Part shown: positions 60,643-64,000 of the stretch, piece by piece
Layout of the letters: the number at the start of each line of letters is the position of its first letter
How positions within the stretch are numbered: the first letter of the stretch is position 1
Assembly (NCBI GenBank): GCA_006503535.1
Contig: QYRS01000003.1
Coordinates: 744,001-808,000 of the forward strand
DNA: 64,000 nt
Direction: 5' to 3'
DNA from: Arthrinium phaeospermum
Lineage: Eukaryota; Ascomycota; Sordariomycetes; Amphisphaeriales; Apiosporaceae
Notes under the pieces: model-generated
Database searches by the model: none
The model's input: only the letters and a program-made list of their open reading frames with translations
What the model was told of the DNA's origin: nothing
Translations under genes and position numbers: made by a program

Positions 60643-61679
60643 TCACCGCAATCTAGGATCTCTACGATCCCGTCTGTCATCCCGGACCATCATGGGACAA
60701 GCGCCCTGCGGCGGTCGTCCTTTGATGCCACCCAAAAGCCAGTCTGCGAGGTGGACCACCTTGGCGCCGACACCCTTCTCCCACTCGCTATTGTGGTTTT
60801 GGTCGACATGCTCGATCGTGTGGCTGATGATGCGCCCTTCCCCGTCGAATTCGAAGATGAAAAGTCCCGTAAACTCCTTCTTGGAACCCGAGCTCAGGGT
60901 GCCTCGCAAGGCGTGGTCGAGGTTGTGCTCTCCTTGCTGGGCCAAACTTGCACCGGACTTGTTGCTGTTGCCCGCCGTCCTCCACTTGACCACCAGCTGC
61001 TCGTCGTAGGCGCCGCATCTCCTGGGGGAATAGTATAACGGCTGCGTCGTCATGCGCTCCGACAGTATCTCCAGCCGCAGGTTGCCGATGATCGGCACGC
61101 GGTTCCATGCTATCGGCGAAGTCCACAGAGCTGCTATGTAACCAACTCTCCCGGAAACGGCCGGCAGGTACGGGTGCGTCGAGGGGAACAGGTGGAGAGA
61201 GATGTTGGGGGCGAGGATCTCTTGCGGGAGTGGCGACTGCAACAGCGAAGGAAGCCGTTCATGCAAAATCCGTAGGGCTGTGACATATCGTTAGCCGATT
61301 ATTCGAACCACCTATCGCAACTAGCAATAATTCAATCTGCTTTCTAGAGAGACATACTTCTTCCGAGCTTCGCCCTGCGATCACCCCCTCCCCCTCCTCT
61401 CCCCCCGTTTGCGCTGAGACGGGCAATGGTTGTGGAATCGAACCATATGGGCGACGGATCGTGATGCGATATCGGTGGGGTAGGCGAAGGTACTGTAGTA
61501 AGAGGCAGCTGGACTGGTTTCGAGAGCGCCAGCGGCACCGAAGCTACCACGGACGAGTTGGCAGACGAAGAAGCAGCATATGAATGTGACGACACTGCTG
61601 GTCTAATCAGGTGCTTGGCGCGAAAGGCAGAGCTCAAAACTTGGGGCGGCGTCCGAAAGAAGCCACTGGGGAGAGACAT
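60643..61679 (-). CDS. Mitochondrial-type protein of unknown function
   Basis: Exons 61679-61358 and 61277-60643 (minus) give 318 aa; the 80-nt intron has GTATGT, gctaac and CACAG. The N-terminus looks like a mitochondrial presequence: MSLPSGFFRTPPQVLSSAFR, then AKHLIRP, without acidic residues for about 70 residues. The mature part has ILHERLPSLLQSPLPQEIL, ISLHLFPSTHPYLP, VPIIGNLRLEILSERM and a C-terminal FTGLFIFEFDGEGRIISHTI followed by a Lys/Gly-rich stretch (EWEKGVGAKVVHLADWLLGG). The alternation of strands is reminiscent of NTF2-like (DUF2358-type) folds, but I am not sure of the family and assign no function. Start is the first ATG in frame. Confidence 0.82.
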
Positions 61680-63870
61680 GGGATCCGAGCCTCGAAGGCG
61701 CAATCGTGGGTGATGACTGGCATTAATCCGGTTCGGTAGTAGTATGATCAAGAATGTGCCGTATTCATCCGGCAGCAGAGGCAGTTTAGTCAGTCTTCTA
61801 GCGGGGAATGAGTAGGTAGGCAGAATTCGAATTCGAGAGAAGCATTTATAGGGAAATTGAGTACATATGATGCAAGTGAAGCTTCTCGGTTACTCTGGGC
61901 GGCCAGTCCCATGTTTGCATGTTTCCTCTCTTTTTGACTTCCCGCCGTGAGAAGGTTGCCAGCTCCAAAAATTTGGGTAGCGCAATGGCAATGGCACGAC
62001 AGTCAAACGAACGGTGGTCATCAATTCAATGGACCCACTCCACTTCTCAAGGAATCCTCCGCGCGGGCGATCAACCGGGACTACGGGAAGATGGGGTTCC
62101 CTTCCAGCACTCTTTCTCTCTTCTAGAAGCATCAATACGGCACTGTATATAAGTACATGTAGGTATGTATATATCATGGTGTTCCAGCCCCTTTATTGGA
62201 TCATAGGGGCGCTATGTACACATTGGAAGAGGCTCTGCATTCATTAATTACCTACCCAGTCAAGTAATATGTCGAGAGCATTTGCAACCCAAACACCAAG
62301 CGGAACATACGGGATTCGACAAGTGGCGGCATGGAAGAGCGGCTATCTTGGCTGACATAATACACAACAGTGGTCGCTTTGTCTTGAGGTGGCAAAAGGA
62401 AGGTTCTTTGAGAACATGGACGACATGAAGCATTGCACTGGGTGGATGTGTCTCCTGCCAGGTCATGGTTAAATCTATCTGATACATACGATCGATCTCG
62501 TTATTCGATATTGCTCTCTGCACCTTCGAGAGTTGCCAACTGTCAGCATTGAGCAAAGCTGACTCGAAACCGGCCGGTGACATGTTCAGCCACCTGACTG
62601 TGAACCTTGGGCAGACGCGAAGCCTACTTATGTAGGTATGACTTGCACCCCTTTTGCACCTCCTGATTGGTGCACCCAGGGACGGCGTGCGAGGGCCTTG
62701 TGACCCCGTTGGCCGTATTCTCAGGCTTGTTAGGCCCCTTCCAAGGGCTAACAGGCGGTATTTCAGGAGGTGGGAGAGGTGGTTTGGTTTGGTCTAAGTT
62801 GAACTTGCTCTCAGTAAATCAAATCATGACCCAGAAACACAGTGGAAGTGGGGGCGGCATGGCCCACCGTCCGACCCTCTCTGCCTTCTGGACTGTCCTT
62901 GACACTCCCTGACGCATCAGCCTACACGCCTAGCGTGCTAGTAGGCGGTGTTCTGCTCAACCGGCTGCCTGTGCCTGTGCTTCTGGCTTCCAGTGCCTGT
63001 GCTTTGGTGCTTGGGTATGCGTTGTCTGTTGACTGCCTCTGCATCTCTGCCTTTTTTTGGCGTCCGTGTCTCTCAAAAAAGGGTACCTGCCTACCACTGG
63101 ACTCATGCTGCTGACTTGATTGAAAGTCAGGCGCATGTCTCTCTTGCTTCCTTCTCTTTCTTAACCTACCTCATCTTATCTCCATCCTCCCCTGGTTTAT
63201 ACAAAAGTTACATCATTGAAGATAAAGAGCCATCCAGCATCATTTAAAAGTTAGCCAGCCAGCCTGTGTCGTCGTATTTGAACCCCTCGAAAGGCCCATT
63301 CAAAAGCTGTTGTGCCTTGTCGACCCCCGTAAACTCATTAACGTAAAGTTCCACAGCAACCGGGACCCCCTTTGACTTGCCGCTACCGCCTTCCTTTCCG
63401 TGTTTCGTTGGCTTATCATCCTCCGTTCCAACTTCAACACCAAACTTGCCATCCGCATCTAATATCTGCATCCTCTGCATCCGCATCGTCACCCGCCAAG
63501 ATGAATCCTGAGTAGTATGTCTTCTTCTGTCCTCCAGCGCCTGCTGCCAGCATCTACCGGATGCTGGCTACATCGCCGACCCCCCTTCTCATCCTCGTCG
63601 GCGACCGTCGAGAGAGCAAGCACTGACCGCGTACAGAGTTACCTTCTTCTTCTCGACCCCTCGTTCGACGCTGCGCGCCCCTCCATTCCGGAATTCAATA
63701 GAAGATGCGCTGCCTAAAGCATCTGGTGGTCACTCGAGCCTCACTCTTGTGTGTTTCTCGATCGACACCTATTTCTAGGCGGTTGCAAAACACAACCAAC
63801 CCAACCTGCCACAACCCGCATCACCATCACTTTCCACCACAACCACACGACAACACCGCATCCATCCACC
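61680..63870. other. Gene-poor intergenic region with a doubtful small ORF
   Basis: About 2.2 kb. Left part: promoter of the mitochondrial-type gene. Middle: no coding signal; imperfect GTGCCTGTGCTT repeats near 62969-63010. Right part: leader of the gene starting at 63871, rich in CACAAC words. A small minus-strand ORF at 63244-63486 is listed separately with low confidence. Confidence 0.4.
63244..63486 (-). CDS. Doubtful small ORF
   Basis: An 80-aa frame from the ATG at 63486 (MRMQRMQILDADGKFGVEVG) with a charged middle (KHGKEGGSGKSKG) and a more globular-looking end (VAVELYVNEFTGVDKAQQLL, ending DDTGWLANF). Composition is less random than neighbouring frames, but no family is recognised, part of it comes from short GATGCGGATGCAG repeats, and no promoter or splice evidence supports it. 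It could be a chance ORF or a remnant of a last exon. Confidence 0.25.
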   Translation of the reverse strand: MRMQRMQILDADGKFGVEVGTEDDKPTKHGKEGGSGKSKGVPVAVELYVNEFTGVDKAQQLLNGPFEGFKYDDTGWLANF

Positions 63871-64000
63871 ATGGCTGATCAGAGCGATGATGATCTCCGG
63901 GTTGAGGTCTTGGTCGATCCGCCCATTTTCACAGATGCGGTTTGGGTCGGTGATGCCAAGAACCGCCTGGACGAGAAGCCGGTTTTCCGCACTAACAATC
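63871..64000 (+). CDS. Unidentified gene, 5' end only
   Basis: An ATG in a CCACC context (63871) opens a frame to the right edge, 43 codons: MADQSDDDLRVEVLVDPPIF, then TDAVWVGDAKNRLDEKPVF. The preceding C/A-rich leader (CACAACC, CACCATCAC words) is typical of fungal 5' UTRs. Too little is present to identify it. Confidence 0.6.
   Translation, partial: MADQSDDDLRVEVLVDPPIFTDAVWVGDAKNRLDEKPVFRTNN

Noticed and set aside
61429..61445. A perfect Pol III B-box on the minus strand
   Set aside because: It falls inside the coding exon of the mitochondrial-type gene (residues around IWFDSTT) and has no A-box or T-arm partner.
1..64000. CRISPR arrays, insertion sequences, rRNA genes, retroelements
   Set aside because: No regularly spaced repeats, transposase or reverse-transcriptase motifs, or rRNA segments were seen; the gene structure is eukaryotic.

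Overview
This window is nuclear DNA of a filamentous ascomycete, most likely a sordariomycete. Genes are interrupted by short spliceosomal introns, mostly 50-135 nt, with GTAAGT-like donors, CTAAC/CTGAC branch sites and YAG or AAG acceptors. The gene content includes a DASH kinetochore subunit, a fungal-type shugoshin, an Sfl1-type HSF factor, a 2EXR protein, a P450 and a phytase-like secreted protein. Coding DNA is GC-rich and gene spacing is loose, with several gene-poor gaps of 1-6 kb. I see no transposase, reverse transcriptase, CRISPR array, rRNA or secondary-metabolite backbone gene.

Layout. 0-17 kb: a DEAH-box helicase of the DHX35 type (minus, cut by the left edge), divergent from a Cue5-like ubiquitin-binding adaptor (plus); a large Pezizomycotina protein of unknown function (minus); a 3.9-kb gap; a WD40 protein (minus), divergent from the replisome/cohesion adaptor CTF4 (plus). 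17-27 kb: a 6.4-kb gene-less stretch leading into an HSF-domain factor of the Sfl1 type (plus), then a lysine-rich protein of unknown function (minus). 28-36 kb: a tRNA-like Pol III element, then three consecutive minus-strand genes for a cytochrome P450, a secreted phytase-like protein and a membrane-anchored type-B carboxylesterase. 36-40 kb: a long gap.

40-57 kb is the densest part: a TPX2-like protein (minus), DAD2 (minus), shugoshin SGO1 (plus, divergent from DAD2), VPS29 (minus), the alanine:glyoxylate aminotransferase AGX1 (plus, divergent from VPS29) and exportin CRM1 (plus). 58-64 kb: a 2EXR-domain gene with an apparent one-base frameshift, a mitochondrial-type protein of unknown function, a doubtful small ORF, and the first 43 codons of a gene cut by the right edge.

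Most genes are housekeeping and need no functional link. Four (CTF4, the TPX2-like gene, DAD2, SGO1) concern chromosome cohesion or segregation, and ACGCG motifs typical of G1/S (MBF) promoters occur upstream of several of them. The P450/phytase-like/esterase trio is the only accessory-looking block. I found no clear undescribed multi-gene system. The best leads are a possible non-AUG mitochondrial form of AGX1, the 2EXR frameshift, the DAD2-SGO1 shared promoter and the tRNA-like element.
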